DNA from: Sinohyriopsis cumingii
Taxonomy: Eukaryota > Mollusca > Bivalvia > Unionida > Unionidae
NCBI GenBank assembly: GCA_028554795.2
Contig: CM068828.1
Location: 21,847,436-21,911,435 of the forward strand
DNA: 64,000 nt
Reading direction: 5' to 3'
Part shown: one piece after another, positions 42,101 to 46,985 of the stretch
Layout of the letters: each line of letters opens with the position of its first letter
How positions within the stretch are numbered: position 1 is the stretch's first letter
Translations under genes and position numbers: made by a program
Notes under the pieces: model-generated
The model's input: only the letters and a program-made list of their open reading frames with translations
What the model was told of the DNA's origin: nothing
Databases searched by the model: none

Positions 42101-43026
42101 ATAACAAACATAAAGTGCAGAGGGATGTAGCTAATAACAAACTTAAAGGGCAGAGGGATGTATCTAATAACAGACTTAAAGGGCAGAGGGAAGTAGTTAA
42201 TAACAGAAAAGATGCATGTTTCTAGGGGATTAGAAAGGATCAAACCTATCTCTGTCTAGCTAAAGCACCATAAAATTTTATGAATCGCAAGGAATAGTTT
42301 ATTTTCCTCCAAAGACCTGCTTTGTGCAGTCGTTTTCTCAATTAAACACATTCATCTGTCAGATGAATACATGTATTGTATTAGGAAAAAATAGTGATCA
42401 CCCTTTTTTCCTCCAACATTTTGCCAAGAATTATCACTCAATTTTAAAAAGTTGAGTCTGTCAACAACGACTTCAAGTGTACCAGGTCATATGCTGTCAA
42501 TTAGGGCCTTGTGATAAAAAAGTCAACCACATAGAACATAACTTAATGTACTCAAGGTGCCAAGAAGTATATAAAAAAAGAAAACAATGGAAGGTCCTCA
42601 TTGCTAATTTTTTTTCATTCTTTGTTCATATTCACTATCATCCTATCATATTCGCTATCATCTTGTTGCACCATGACTCAGAGATACTGAATTTTTGTCA
42701 TATTTTAGCAGGCGGCACATCAGTGCATGCAGCAATAAAGTGACTTTATCTGATCTTATTCTTGCTGTTTTAACAGAGAAATCTATCAGAAAAAGATCCA
42801 AGAGCAAGAAAATGTAGGGAAGAGTTTACGCGAGCAGCAGAAATCAATTCGTGAGAATCATGAACCCTCCCTTCAGCAGATGAAGATGTGGCGTGATGTT
42901 GAGCGACTGCTGGAGATGAAGAGACTGTGTTATGAGAAGCGTGGTGGAGTTATGGTGGCAGGAGGTGTTTCGGGTTATGGAGAGAAAAAACCAGCAGTTC
43001 TCGAGGATGACAGACTAGTTCTGTAA
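2222..43026 (+). CDS. IFT81: Intraflagellar transport protein 81, C-terminal 488 residues (10 exons, 5' end outside window)
   Basis: IFT81 pairs with IFT74 in the core of IFT complex B, which carries tubulin and other cargo along ciliary microtubules. Exons: 2222-2332, 8215-8299, 9998-10161, 19584-19679, 26381-26527, 30917-31066, 35714-35932, 37748-37834, 39740-39897, 42777-43026. All have AG/GT borders, and their phases join without a stop until TAA at 43024-43026. Blocks recognisable against vertebrate IFT81 include SEPAMG-like [10 protein letters not shown] (exon 3), [19 protein letters not shown] across exons 5-6, [13 protein letters not shown] (exon 7), QEESRYHY (exon 9), [13 protein letters not shown] and the terminal DDRLVL (exon 10). 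This part is the long coiled coil that binds IFT74. The tubulin-binding calponin-homology-like N-terminus is not in the window. The vertebrate protein is about 676 residues. Family assignment is secure; exon borders are by eye. Confidence 0.96.
2333..3173. other. Intron, no feature
   Basis: AT-rich intronic sequence after exon a. A C8-T16 homopolymer run lies near 2972-2994 and a short TG-rich run near 3140-3165. I see no gene and no structured repeat. Confidence 0.5.
3174..3622. repeat. 56-bp minisatellite, about 8 units
   Basis: Near-identical units contain CAGGTTATGTTCACTGCCTT and ATCAATATCCAAGCTCACTT. C/T variants (CTGCC/CTGCT, AAGTT/AAGCT) are shared by neighbouring units, pointing to recent local duplication. 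Each unit also carries CAGGTATTTA, a donor-like word, but no IFT81 exon matches the unit. Confidence 0.9.
3900..6725. repeat. Diverged long-period repeat, ~165 bp units
   Basis: The same ordered set of words returns about every 160-170 bp: a TTGGTCCTAAATGAAAATGG-like word, then ATCCAGTATGGCCACCA, then CAGCCATCTTGAAAATCTTG, then TTATTGCTACT, then CATGGGGTTTTCACCAAAAG, then GACTTCTTATGATGTCTAG. Units are old and differ by many substitutions and gaps. The same family recurs at 32.04-32.76 and 43.11-43.78 kb. The open frames here are short and not protein-like. Confidence 0.8.
6221..6492. repeat. 27-bp minisatellite nested in the ~165-bp repeat
   Basis: About ten head-to-tail copies of a 27-bp unit with core CAACATGGGGTTTTCACCAA. 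This is exactly one segment of the surrounding ~165-bp repeat. On each side the long repeat resumes in register (…GCTACTTGTAATGGAAAG before, GAGGACTGATTATGATATCT after). The 27-bp period leaves frames open on both strands, which explains the apparent ORFs here. Confidence 0.92.
6726..7092. other. Intron, no clear feature
   Basis: AT-rich, with a short imperfect repeat of TTTATTTTGGGTATTTA between 6840 and 6950. No gene or element recognised. Confidence 0.4.
7093..8208. repeat. Minisatellite running into the exon b acceptor; distal units carry acceptor copies
   Basis: Some 40 units of about 24 bp (GAGTTAAATGACCATTTCTT core) fill the space before exon b. The distal part has longer units that include a copy of the real intron-exon junction: 7121-7146, 7230-7255 and 7384-7409 resemble 8209-8234 (22 of 26 positions for 7230-7255), including the CAG of the acceptor and the first exon bases. 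The last unit touches the polypyrimidine region of the working acceptor. Confidence 0.88.
8215..8299 (+). CDS. IFT81: IFT81 exon b (28 codons + 1 nt)
   Basis: After TATATCAG the exon reads [20 protein letters not shown] and ends ATPA with one base carried into exon c (donor GTATTG). The basic, glutamine-rich heptads fit the IFT81 coiled coil (vertebrate counterpart …QRLQRVQNQLK…). Confidence 0.92.
8300..8539. other. Intron, no feature
   Basis: AT-rich spacer between exon b and the 62-bp array. Nothing recognised. Confidence 0.4.
8540..8925. repeat. ~62-bp minisatellite, 6 units
   Basis: Repeated words are TATGGTGTGGCCCTGCATCC, ATCATGCATC and CAATAATTGCATTTTTAGAC. The first units share ACTAGTGTACT and the later units share ACCACTGATCT, so two sub-variants expanded separately. 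Confidence 0.9.
8926..9744. repeat. Diverged long-period repeat (~165-170 bp), about 5 units
   Basis: Recurring ordered words: an AATATGGCTACCATTGCTAA-like word, AAAAGAGAAAC, CTTCTTCAACAA-like, a TGAATTTGACCAAACTTGA-like word, AAGCATCCTGA, then AAGGCTTTTAAATTT-like. Copies are strongly diverged. It differs from the 3.9-6.7 kb family. Confidence 0.6.
9745..9990. repeat. 38-bp minisatellite abutting the exon c acceptor, ~6 units
   Basis: The unit contains ATAGTACAATTATGGTCATG and TCAGCATACCAGTGATAG. The true acceptor region (GATAGTACAATTATG, seven inserted bases, then ATGTCAG before 9998) is the same sequence, and the unit's ACCAGTGATAGA resembles the first exon bases TCCAGCGACTAGA. The array appears to be copies of the junction. 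Confidence 0.88.
9998..10161 (+). CDS. IFT81: IFT81 exon c (phase 1 in, 0 out)
   Basis: After ATGTCAG the exon reads [20 protein letters not shown] and continues to [16 protein letters not shown] before donor GTAAAC. The SEPAMG-like block is one of the best conserved in IFT81. Confidence 0.96.
10350..10590 (+). mobile_element. tRNA-derived SINE, longer copy of the 1.13 kb family
   Basis: The A-box-like head is TGGCTTAAGTGGTTTGAGC (10359-10377) and the B-box region GGATTTGGACCCCGG lies near 10403. The body includes GTCATACCAAACACTTATAA, AATGGTACTAGCAGC, a GGTTGGCCTGGTGTCAGGAT word and GGGTGGGACATGATA. I recall bodies of this type as common in bivalve genomes; this is from memory and was not searched. 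It lies 190 bp into the intron after exon c. Confidence 0.75.
10591..11199. other. Intron, no feature
   Basis: AT-rich intron between the SINE and the large array. A short CA run occurs near 10657-10670. Nothing else recognised. Confidence 0.4.
11200..18710. repeat. Giant 39-bp satellite array, ~190 units, with higher-order structure
   Basis: The unit core is GGACACACATATCTGACTTC followed by ATGGACCTGATCATGTGTA. The first ~650 bp uses a variant (CCTTATCACATTTAGGACAC) in alternating 39- and 37-bp units. After 11.9 kb the main unit takes over. Large blocks are repeated: the segment ending at 12468 recurs at 13011 (543 bp apart). A marker unit GTGATGGGCACACATCTGAC recurs near 14348, 15390, 15928 and 17120. 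Because 39 is divisible by three, long frames stay open on both strands; these are not genes. The array is inside the IFT81 intron between exons c and d. Confidence 0.97.
18711..19254. other. Intron; one unrecognised short frame
   Basis: A 72-codon minus-strand frame at 18831-19049 (TTG start, residues such as [15 protein letters not shown]) looks compositionally protein-like, but I do not recognise it. It lacks an ATG and may be a transposon scrap. Nothing else is seen. Confidence 0.25.
19255..19410. repeat. 40-bp minisatellite, ~3.5 units
   Basis: Units contain AAAAGATACTCAGTGTCTGT and AAGGGAATCAAACCTGTGAT. It ends about 175 bp before exon d. A weak resemblance to the exon d acceptor is described under findings. 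Confidence 0.85.
19584..19679 (+). CDS. IFT81: IFT81 exon d (32 codons, phase 0-0)
   Basis: The polypyrimidine tract TTTTTTTCTGTAG precedes [16 protein letters not shown]...[10 protein letters not shown]; the donor is GTTAGA. It corresponds to the INEINTEINQLIEK…KLSLYRQQ block of vertebrate IFT81. Confidence 0.96.
19680..20187. other. Intron, no feature
   Basis: AT-rich. A single stray copy of a word like the 39-bp satellite (TGTGTGTAGGATACACATAC) sits at about 20080-20100. Nothing else is recognised. Confidence 0.4.
20188..21302. mobile_element. Candidate non-autonomous pogo-type element (1.1 kb between inverted ends)
   Basis: The left end CAGCCAAACCTGTCATAGTG and the reverse complement of the right end (CAGTCAAACCTGTCACTAGA) match over the first 17 bases with one difference. 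TA flanks both ends (20186-20187, 21303-21304). Similar CAGCAGTYACCTG words near each end lie in direct orientation, so this may instead be two MITE fragments with unrelated DNA between. The interior has no coding signal and includes a 13-bp tandem repeat at 20638-20700. Confidence 0.5.
20638..20702. repeat. 13-bp tandem repeat, 5 units
   Basis: GTGTGACAGGCAT repeated head to tail without mismatches except at the edges. Confidence 0.9.
21303..21332. repeat. (TA)n(GA)n microsatellite
   Basis: A short TATATATATA run is followed by GAGAGAGAGAGAGAG, directly beside the right end of the 20.2-21.3 kb element. Confidence 0.9.
21333..22104. other. Intron, no gene
   Basis: AT-rich. It includes a partial repeat of AAAATATAGATTTTTATCTA-type words near 21700-21780. 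No element recognised. Confidence 0.4.
22105..22350. repeat. ~21-bp minisatellite, ~12 diverged units
   Basis: The unit core GAGTTGACTAGTTATGACTG varies at several positions (GTGAGTTGACTAG, GCAAATTGATTAG). It lies inside intron 4 of the window. Confidence 0.85.
22351..23344. other. Intron, no gene
   Basis: AT-rich sequence with T-runs near 23033-23045 and 23171-23180. No protein-like frame or element ends seen. Confidence 0.4.
23345..23500. repeat. 79-bp tandem duplication
   Basis: Two copies of a block containing ATAAGAGACTTTTGCCAAAT and TTTCTCATGGGATGTGTGAT lie 79 bp apart with few differences. Confidence 0.9.
23640..25150 (+). pseudogene. Decayed pogo/Tigger (CENP-B-like) transposase
   Basis: This is a DDE transposase relic of the Tc1/mariner-pogo group, read in pieces over all three frames. 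In order: an N-terminal helix-turn-helix region (frame fragments near 23860-23990, including [13 protein letters not shown]); a CENP-B-type helix-turn-helix with [20 protein letters not shown] (24195-24260); the first DDE aspartate block [13 protein letters not shown] (about 24338-24376, usually MDETP); then VQKKAWM (about 24560) and the later block [16 protein letters not shown] (about 24740-24790). An acidic tail runs to the stop at 25147. Stops and frame changes at several points (for example 24188, 24300, 24830) make it non-functional. No terminal inverted repeats are visible beside it. It sits in sense orientation in the IFT81 intron. Confidence 0.85.
25151..26329. other. Intron, no gene
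   Basis: AT-rich sequence between the transposase relic and the TTTA run before exon e. A CT-rich run occurs near 25287-25305. Nothing else recognised. Confidence 0.4.
26330..26378 (+). repeat. (TTTA)n microsatellite forming the exon e acceptor tract
   Basis: TATTTATTTATT repeats run directly into ATAG before exon e. They replace the usual C/T-rich tract, so the branch point and tract must lie inside or upstream of the microsatellite. Confidence 0.85.
26381..26527 (+). CDS. IFT81: IFT81 exon e (49 codons, phase 0-0)
   Basis: The exon reads [20 protein letters not shown]... to GEEVLKGDE, then donor GTAAGA. The ending GEEVLKGDE aligns to the conserved GTEVLKGDE of vertebrate IFT81. Confidence 0.97.
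26820..27480. repeat. AT-rich 15-19 bp repeat field (ATTTAATCA core)
   Basis: TATTTAATCAATTC, TATTTAATCAGTT and related words follow each other for about 650 bp with irregular spacing. Longer blocks, such as TTTAATCAATTTACATATTT plus neighbours, are duplicated within it. Confidence 0.85.
27515..27765. repeat. 23-bp minisatellite, ~10 units
   Basis: Unit TATGTATCTTTATGATCCAT plus TAG repeats with few differences. One unit carries TTTGGATG instead of TTAGTATG. Confidence 0.9.
28010..29516 (-). mobile_element. hAT-like element remnant with zinc-finger N-terminus
   Basis: A perfect 13-bp inverted repeat CATAGGTGTCAAC bounds 28010-29516. On the minus strand a frame from the ATG at 28507-28509 starts [20 protein letters not shown], meets a TAA after about 27 codons, and continues in the same frame with FCKIC…HFRAKLH (about 28270-28390), a C2-H2 BED-like finger, then [11 protein letters not shown]. 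Such a start is known from hAT transposases. No catalytic domain is present, so the copy is non-autonomous. Flanks AATATG/AATGTG are only a doubtful target duplication (hAT normally makes 8 bp). Confidence 0.65.
29560..30372. repeat. 54-bp minisatellite built from a pogo-type MITE end, ~15 units
   Basis: Each unit contains TACAGTAAAACCTGTTGTAG followed by TGGTCATCTGGACAC. This is the terminal sequence of the MITE family seen intact at 654-831 (TA + CAGTAAAACCTGT… + TGGTC). Units alternate CACAAAACC and CACCAAACC variants in blocks. Frames of 279 and 273 codons across it are by-products of the 54-bp period. Confidence 0.93.
30373..30916. other. Intron, no feature
   Basis: AT-rich sequence up to the exon f acceptor. 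No element recognised. Confidence 0.4.
30917..31066 (+). CDS. IFT81: IFT81 exon f (50 codons, phase 0-0)
   Basis: After TTATAG the exon reads [20 protein letters not shown] to [11 protein letters not shown], then donor [18 protein letters not shown] is nearly invariant in IFT81. Confidence 0.98.
31067..32039. other. Intron with a ~35-bp repeat at 31560-31725
   Basis: Between 31560 and 31725 about five diverged units contain TTTTCCCATCAACCTCTGTG and TAAGACCTTTGGG. The remainder (31067-31559, 31726-32039) is plain AT-rich intron without recognised features. Confidence 0.5.
32040..32765. repeat. Second locus of the ~165-bp diverged repeat
   Basis: Ordered words match the 3.9-6.7 kb field: TTGGTCCTACATGAAAATTG, then ATGGCCATCACAGCAGCCAT, CTTGAAAATCTTGCTATC and a CAACTCCTTCTGAAAAGTAC-type word. 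It ends after GGTGCCAATCTGACATACCA near 32735. The short-period array at 32336-32600 is nested in it. Confidence 0.8.
32336..32600. repeat. 26-bp minisatellite nested in the ~165-bp repeat, ~10 units
   Basis: Unit TTGGTCCTGAATGAAAATGG plus TGCCAA, almost perfect. It is a different part of the ~165-bp repeat from the segment amplified at 6221-6492. Confidence 0.93.
32766..33358. other. Intron; (GA)n run
   Basis: A (GA)n run of about 34 bp lies at 33103-33136. The short open frames here have no recognisable similarity. Confidence 0.45.
33359..33625. repeat. ~77-bp minisatellite, ~3.5 units
   Basis: Repeated words are GATAGTTACAATTATACATA, CCAGATTTTC and GAGATGACTGTGTTTACATT. The third unit has a short deletion in the middle. 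Confidence 0.88.
33626..34649. other. Intron; one weak repeat
   Basis: At 33675-33800 about three diverged ~55-bp units share AATGGTCTGACAT / AATGGACTGACAT / AATAAACTGACAT. Otherwise plain intron with A-runs near 34130-34160. Confidence 0.45.
34650..35660. repeat. ~50-bp minisatellite upstream of exon g, ~20 units
   Basis: Units contain GACTGTAAGATCTAGGTCAG and AAGAAAATCCCATGTAATCT. A 4-bp shorter variant (GACTAAGATCTAAGTCAG) alternates with the full unit, making dimers of about 95 bp over much of the array. The last unit (TATGTTTGTCCAGACTGGAG, about 35620-35640) lies 75 bp before exon g and resembles its acceptor. Confidence 0.92.
35714..35932 (+). CDS. IFT81: IFT81 exon g (73 codons, phase 0-0)
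   Basis: After TTTCCAG the exon reads [20 protein letters not shown], passes [13 protein letters not shown] and ends [10 protein letters not shown] before donor GTAATG. It matches the central coiled-coil block of vertebrate IFT81 (…KGRTLDDMSEMVKKL…IKELRQLRQKYQ). Its last 30 bases and the donor are the seed of the array that follows. Confidence 0.98.
35903..37345 (+). repeat. 51-bp minisatellite made of the exon g 3' end plus splice donor, ~26 units
   Basis: The first unit is the real junction (exon bases 35903-35932 plus 21 intron bases). Further units repeat GAACTGAGGCCCCTGAGAGA, GAAATCCCAA and the donor GTAATGAATTAATAG. Most keep GT at the donor; about six read AT (CAAATAATG or CAAATAACA). 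The last four units share CCCATGAGACAGAAATGCCA. The 3' end then carries two 93-bp composite units (about 37150-37345) that add CTGTTCTGGTTTTCACCAGC. The long minus-strand frames here are by-products of the period. Confidence 0.96.
37346..37747. other. Intron, no feature
   Basis: AT-rich sequence up to the TTGCAG acceptor of exon h. Nothing recognised. Confidence 0.4.
37748..37834 (+). CDS. IFT81: IFT81 exon h (29 codons, phase 0-0)
   Basis: The exon reads [20 protein letters not shown] and ends ESNMSKLEQ, then donor GTAAGA. Vertebrate IFT81 has the matching block (…[23 protein letters not shown]). The following repeats copy its last 29 bases and donor. Confidence 0.97.
37806..38345 (+). repeat. 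53-bp minisatellite made of the exon h 3' end plus splice donor, 10 units
   Basis: Each unit holds GTAACATGTCCAAATTAGAA, CAR and a donor (GTAAGA, GTGAGA or GTTAAG) followed by a CTGGGTTGTATTCAGTATTG-like spacer. Donor positions include 37835 (true), 37887, 37940 and 37993; the last is near 38310. The third donor is in frame with exon i. Confidence 0.96.
38380..38570. repeat. ~24-bp minisatellite, ~8 diverged units
   Basis: Core words CTCTTGGCATTTGAGATAAA / CTCTTGGCATCTGAGATAAA repeat with substitutions. Confidence 0.85.
38571..39059. other. Intron; C18 run
   Basis: A run of 18 C lies at 38658-38675. A small direct repeat GAGTGCCCTTTGCCCT / GAGTGTCCTTTGCCCT lies at 38924-38955. No gene. Confidence 0.45.
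39060..39325 (-). mobile_element. Candidate second SINE family, minus orientation
   Basis: On the minus strand a B-box-like GGCTTGAATCC (reverse of 39252-39262) is followed downstream by a CTTGGGCAAGGAATGTAACT word and another GTCCTTGGGCAAAGAACTTT copy, a body typical of invertebrate tRNA-derived SINEs. The A box is degraded and no target duplication was found. Confidence 0.5.
39326..39739. other. Intron, no feature
   Basis: AT-rich sequence to the TTATCAG acceptor of exon i. Confidence 0.4.
39740..39897 (+). CDS. IFT81: IFT81 exon i (52 codons + 2 nt)
   Basis: The exon reads [20 protein letters not shown] and continues to [17 protein letters not shown] with AG carried over to exon j; the donor is [14 protein letters not shown] and TEEMKAY are conserved IFT81 words. 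Confidence 0.97.
39898..40670. other. Intron with a ~20-bp repeat at 40130-40240
   Basis: About six loose units of GAAGGACTTCTTAGATTGAA-type sequence lie at 40130-40240. The remainder has no recognised feature. Confidence 0.5.
40671..40775. repeat. ~31-bp minisatellite, 3 units
   Basis: TTTTTCTCTCAGTGAAAACC followed by AGTCTAAT repeats three times with small changes. Confidence 0.9.
40776..41928. other. Intron, no gene
   Basis: AT-rich sequence with an A-run near 41008-41020. No protein-like frame or element ends seen. Confidence 0.4.
41929..42215. repeat. ~33-bp minisatellite, 8 units
   Basis: Units contain AGACTTAAAGAGCAGAGGGA and TGTAGCTAATAAC. AGAGCAG and AGGGCAG variants segregate into the first and second half. 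Confidence 0.92.
42216..42776. other. Intron, no feature
   Basis: AT-rich sequence to the TTTTAACAG acceptor of exon j. Confidence 0.4.
42777..43026 (+). CDS. IFT81: IFT81 terminal exon j (82 full codons and stop)
   Basis: With AG from exon i the exon reads [20 protein letters not shown], then [20 protein letters not shown], and ends EDDRLVL followed by TAA (43024-43026). The C-terminal EDRLIL-type ending is typical of IFT81, which confirms the true stop. Confidence 0.98.
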
Positions 43027-44650
43027 TTTTAGCCTTTGTCACAAATAGACTGGTTTAAAGTTTGACACGAATATTAGACAGGTCCCTTAATGCTTATTAA
43101 TGGTAATAGTCCAAAAGAGCTTATTTCGATGGCTGTTTGACCAGTGGCCAACATCCATTTACCATAAATCTGTTTCTGCCACTCCTTCTAACCTTATATG
43201 ACACTTTATATACACATTCATCTAAAAGGCCTAGTTGATCCTAAATCAAATGTTGTCCCTCGGACATCCACTATGGCTATCGTTAAATTCTTACCATCAT
43301 TCCTTCTAAAAAGATGGCCATAATTACACTGGATTTTCACTAAAAAGACTGAAATGGTGCCAATCTGGCACCAATACGTTCATGATGGTGGCCATCTTGG
43401 AAGTCTTATTATCACTACTCCTACTCAGTATGGGCATTTCACTAAATGACTTTGTGTGATGTCCAGTTGGTCCTAATAAAAAAAGATCCCTGGTGGCCAT
43501 CTTGAAAGTATTGCTGTTGCTATTTTCCTGAACAGATATTTATATTTACACATTGTTTTTGCTAAAAGTTGTCTTATTATAAAATTTTGCTTTAGATACT
43601 TCTCCTTAGAGACAAGGCATTTTCACTAACAAACATTCTTTGGTATCTAGTTGGTCCTTATCTTACTTATCAGCCCCACCCCACCCCCAGCATGCTTTGG
43701 TGGTCGTCTTGAAAAACTTGTTGTCACTAGTCCCCTGTAAGAGATCATCATATTGGTATTTTTCAGCACACTGACATCAATTTTAATTTAATGTCAACAG
43801 TCTTGTCGTTTTAGCTCTTCTGGCTTGTATGCTGATGATTTGGACTTTTTTTTTTACAAACCAAGTTTGTGTTTATATCTGAAGGATAATTTGAATGATA
43901 CCACTTCAGTAACTTTGTCTAATTTTTGTTTTAAAAAATACTACTTGTTGATTTAACCAAACTTAACTTGGTTATATCTTAACATTGTCAAAAACAATTT
44001 CAGTGATCTGCTATCCATGATGTCAGTTTCAGGACTTGATAATGAATTTGTACTTACAGGTACCTTAGGAACATGTTTACTCAGACATGAGAATATAATT
44101 TTGTCACCCATTTGAGATTTACAGTAACAGCAGCAATTGCTTTGACACTCGGTAGTTAACAAGCTATTCTGTGAATTCTTGGAACAGTAGAGCATCAGTC
44201 CCTTCTAGGAAAACTTGTTTCTTAATAAGCTTTAAATGGTTTTTGAACTGTTTACATGAAACAGTGCTGGTGAAGAATTAAATCCTTATGTCATGCTTGA
44301 CTGGTTATTTATCAGTATAGTTGCTTTTTTTAGGAGACCCATTGTGTATCTAAACTTGAGTAATGAAGGACTTAATGAAAAGCCCTAATAATGGATGTTT
44401 AGCTGTCTCTGAGTAATGGAGGACTTAATGAATACCTTTATAATGATTAACTATCCTTGAATCTTTAGAATTGCTTGAGAATTAGATGCAGGTGCCTCAG
44501 TTTGGTTCCTGAATGTAGTACACATAGTTAAGAAAACTTAACTTTAAAGCAAACACCTTTGTATCTCTGACCATTCCATCTATCTTATATTCTGTTTATC
44601 TGTAAAAATATGATTTATTGTCAATAAATAAATGGTAATTTTAATGTTTT
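43027..44650 (+). other. Probable IFT81 3' UTR with poly(A) signal at 44623
   Basis: The first AATAAA downstream of the stop that I would choose is AATAAATAAA at 44623-44632, followed by a T/GT-rich stretch (TTTTGTTCTATTTTC). A further AATAAA lies near 45300. The interval contains the third copy field of the ~165-bp repeat (43110-43780) and a two-copy ~75-bp repeat (GAGTAATGRAGGACTTAATG) at 44358-44450. The transcript end is not proven by sequence alone. Confidence 0.45.
43110..43780. repeat. Third locus of the ~165-bp diverged repeat
   Basis: Ordered words AGTTGATCCTAAATCAAATG, GACATCCACTATGGC, GGTGGCCATCTTGGAAGTCT, TATCACTACTCC and GATGTCCAGTTGGTCCTAAT show the same family as at 3.9-6.7 and 32.0-32.8 kb. 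No short-period expansion is present here. Confidence 0.75.
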
Positions 44651-44936
44651 GTTCTATTTTCTAATATTTTGTCACTGGTTTGTTATATTTTAAAAGTGCA
44701 GTCCCTCACAATCCCCACTCCACCCCAACTTTTACCTTACCCCTCATCCCCCAGTAAACTGAGAAAATGGCATCACATAAGTATTTGTCTCTTAATAAGA
44801 AAAATGTAAAATAATTTGGAAAAATGAACTGGAGACAAGAAAATAAGCAATATGCTAAACAGATTCCTGCCAATGTTTTCTGTGCAAAGTGCTCATAAAA
44901 GTCTGTCACATTTTTCTGTATAAAAGTACTCATCAT

Positions 44937-45105
44937 TAAGTCAGTCACATCCATTAGCAATGAACAAATTTGTACAATCTTGTATGACTGTATAAGCACA
45001 TCCATTAGCAATGAACAAATTTGTACAATCTTGTATGACTGTATAAGCACATCCATTAGCAATGAACAAATTTGTACAATCTTGTATGACTGTATAAGCA
45101 CATTT
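44937..45105. repeat. 51-bp minisatellite, 3 identical units
   Basis: CACATCCATTAGCAATGAAC and AAATTTGTACAATCTTGTAT occur three times without a difference, so the duplication is recent. Confidence 0.95.
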
Positions 45106-46389
45106 ACCACTTAGTATCACCTTCGTCATCCATTTGTCATTTTTTTTTAAAAAATGAGGGATCATATTTGTTACCTAAAATGAAAATTAAAAATTAAAAG
45201 TAGTCACATGTCAAGTGTCAATTTGTAAAAATTAGTTGAAGTTATCACAAAATAAGATAATAATTTTTTATTTCAGACTGTATTGTTGATACATTTACAA
45301 TAAAATATAAATGTTCTTTAAACAAAAAATTGTGTCTTGTGTGCAAATATGGAGACACATCTGTAACCATAGAATGTGTCTGTCACTATTAAGTAAAAAA
45401 GAAGTCTGAAAGACAATTAAAGAGTAATTGGTTTCATCTGTTATTCATGAATTTAACCCAGATATAGTTCCACAGAGATCTGGAAGAAGCAAGTCTTACA
45501 ATTGGATATTCTTGTCATCACTGACATCTTGGAAGGCTTAATAGTAAACAAAGACTATTGTTATAACCTATGACTAATTCTCGCATTCACTAGAGTTTGT
45601 CCACAGAGGTGTGCAAGACGTTGTGCAGCATAAGATCTGAATAATCTAATTTTGTAATTTTGATAATGAAGGAACATTTTCTAAATTTACTTAAAAGCAT
45701 CATTGTACAGGTAAACAAAAAGCCATAATGTCCCCCCCAACCCATTATCTGACAGACTGGTTTTTAAAATAAGACCCAAATAATTATAACATCTCACATA
45801 TGCAACAGCATGGCCATTAAGAACTACAGAGGAAGTAGATGGTAATTTGAAAAAAACCATGCATACCAATCTTTGTTTATTAGGTATGATGGTATTCTCA
45901 GATGTGTAATATTCACATATCCTTCATAATTTATATAAACCTGCAATAAAAGTTCTTATCGATGACATGTCATTAGCAAAAATAAAAATTTTGATATAGA
46001 GCCACACATGATATTGACCTAACATGATCTAAATTGATTATGATCTATCAAATAACAAATGCAAAAGAATGCCTGCCGAACTCATTCCATCTATCCTTCT
46101 TTTTATCTTCTCTTTTTTTCTTTCTTGGTGGTTTGATCTGAGATTTCTTCTTGTGCATATAACCCTTTGAGTTCAGAGTGAGGGGACCTCAAAGGTATGT
46201 AATAAATAAGTCATTTTGGATAATTAATGTTTATGTGTGTGTGTGTGTACATGCATCCTAATGTCCTATCCACCTCTCCAGTATTTATAAACTACCATTT
46301 TAGTTATATGGTTTTCTGATATGTCTCTTCAATCTAATAAATTTCTTTTATTTCACCTCTCCCATCCATCCTCTTAACCGATTTTATTT
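45106..46389. other. Intergenic; mostly featureless
   Basis: AT-rich sequence with AATAAA near 45300 and a TTTATTTC at 45268-45275 that would be AATAAA on the minus strand. It contains the candidate minus-strand exon at 46036-46185. A (GT)n run lies near 46231-46248. Confidence 0.4.
46036..46185 (-). CDS. Candidate last exon of a convergent minus-strand gene
   Basis: On the minus strand, after CCTTTGAG (a possible acceptor), a frame reads SKGYMHKKKSQIKPPRKKK, then REDKKKDRWNEF, and ends in TGA within the next ten codons. Such lysine-rich ends are common in nuclear proteins. The frame is short, no upstream partner exon was found, and I do not recognise the protein. The call rests only on composition, an AG in the right place and the convergent position beyond the IFT81 3' end. 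Confidence 0.22.
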
Positions 46390-46985
46390 CCATCTCAATC
46401 CATCTATGTATATACTATATCACATACCAACACTCAATCCATCTATGCATATACTATATCACATACCAACACTCAATCCATCTATGTATATACTATATCA
46501 CATACCAACAATCAATCCATCTATGTATATACTATATCACATACCAGCACTCAGTCCATCTATGTATATACTATATCACATACCAACACTCAATCCATCT
46601 CTGTATATACTATATCACATACCAACACTCAATCCATCTATGTATATACTATATCACATACCAACAATCAATCCATCTATGTATATACTATATCACATAC
46701 CAGCACTCAGTCCATCTATGTATATACTATATCACATACCAACACTCAATCCATCTCTGTATATACTATATCACATACCAACACTCAATCCATCTGTGCA
46801 TATACTATATCACATACCAACAATCGATCCATCTATGTATATACTATATCACATACCAACACTCAATCCATCTCTGTATATACTATATCACATACCAACA
46901 ATCAATCCATCTATGTATATGCTATATCACATACCAACACTCAATCCATCTATGTATATACTATATCACATACCAACACCCACTT
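46390..46985. repeat. 39-bp minisatellite, ~15 units, with four-unit super-period
   Basis: The unit core is CTATGTATATACTATATCAC then ATACCAACACTCAATCCAT. Variants (AACAATC, AGCACTCAG, ATCTCTG) recur in a fixed order every four units (156 bp). The 217-codon frame over it (MYILYHIP repeats) is a by-product of the period. Confidence 0.93.
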
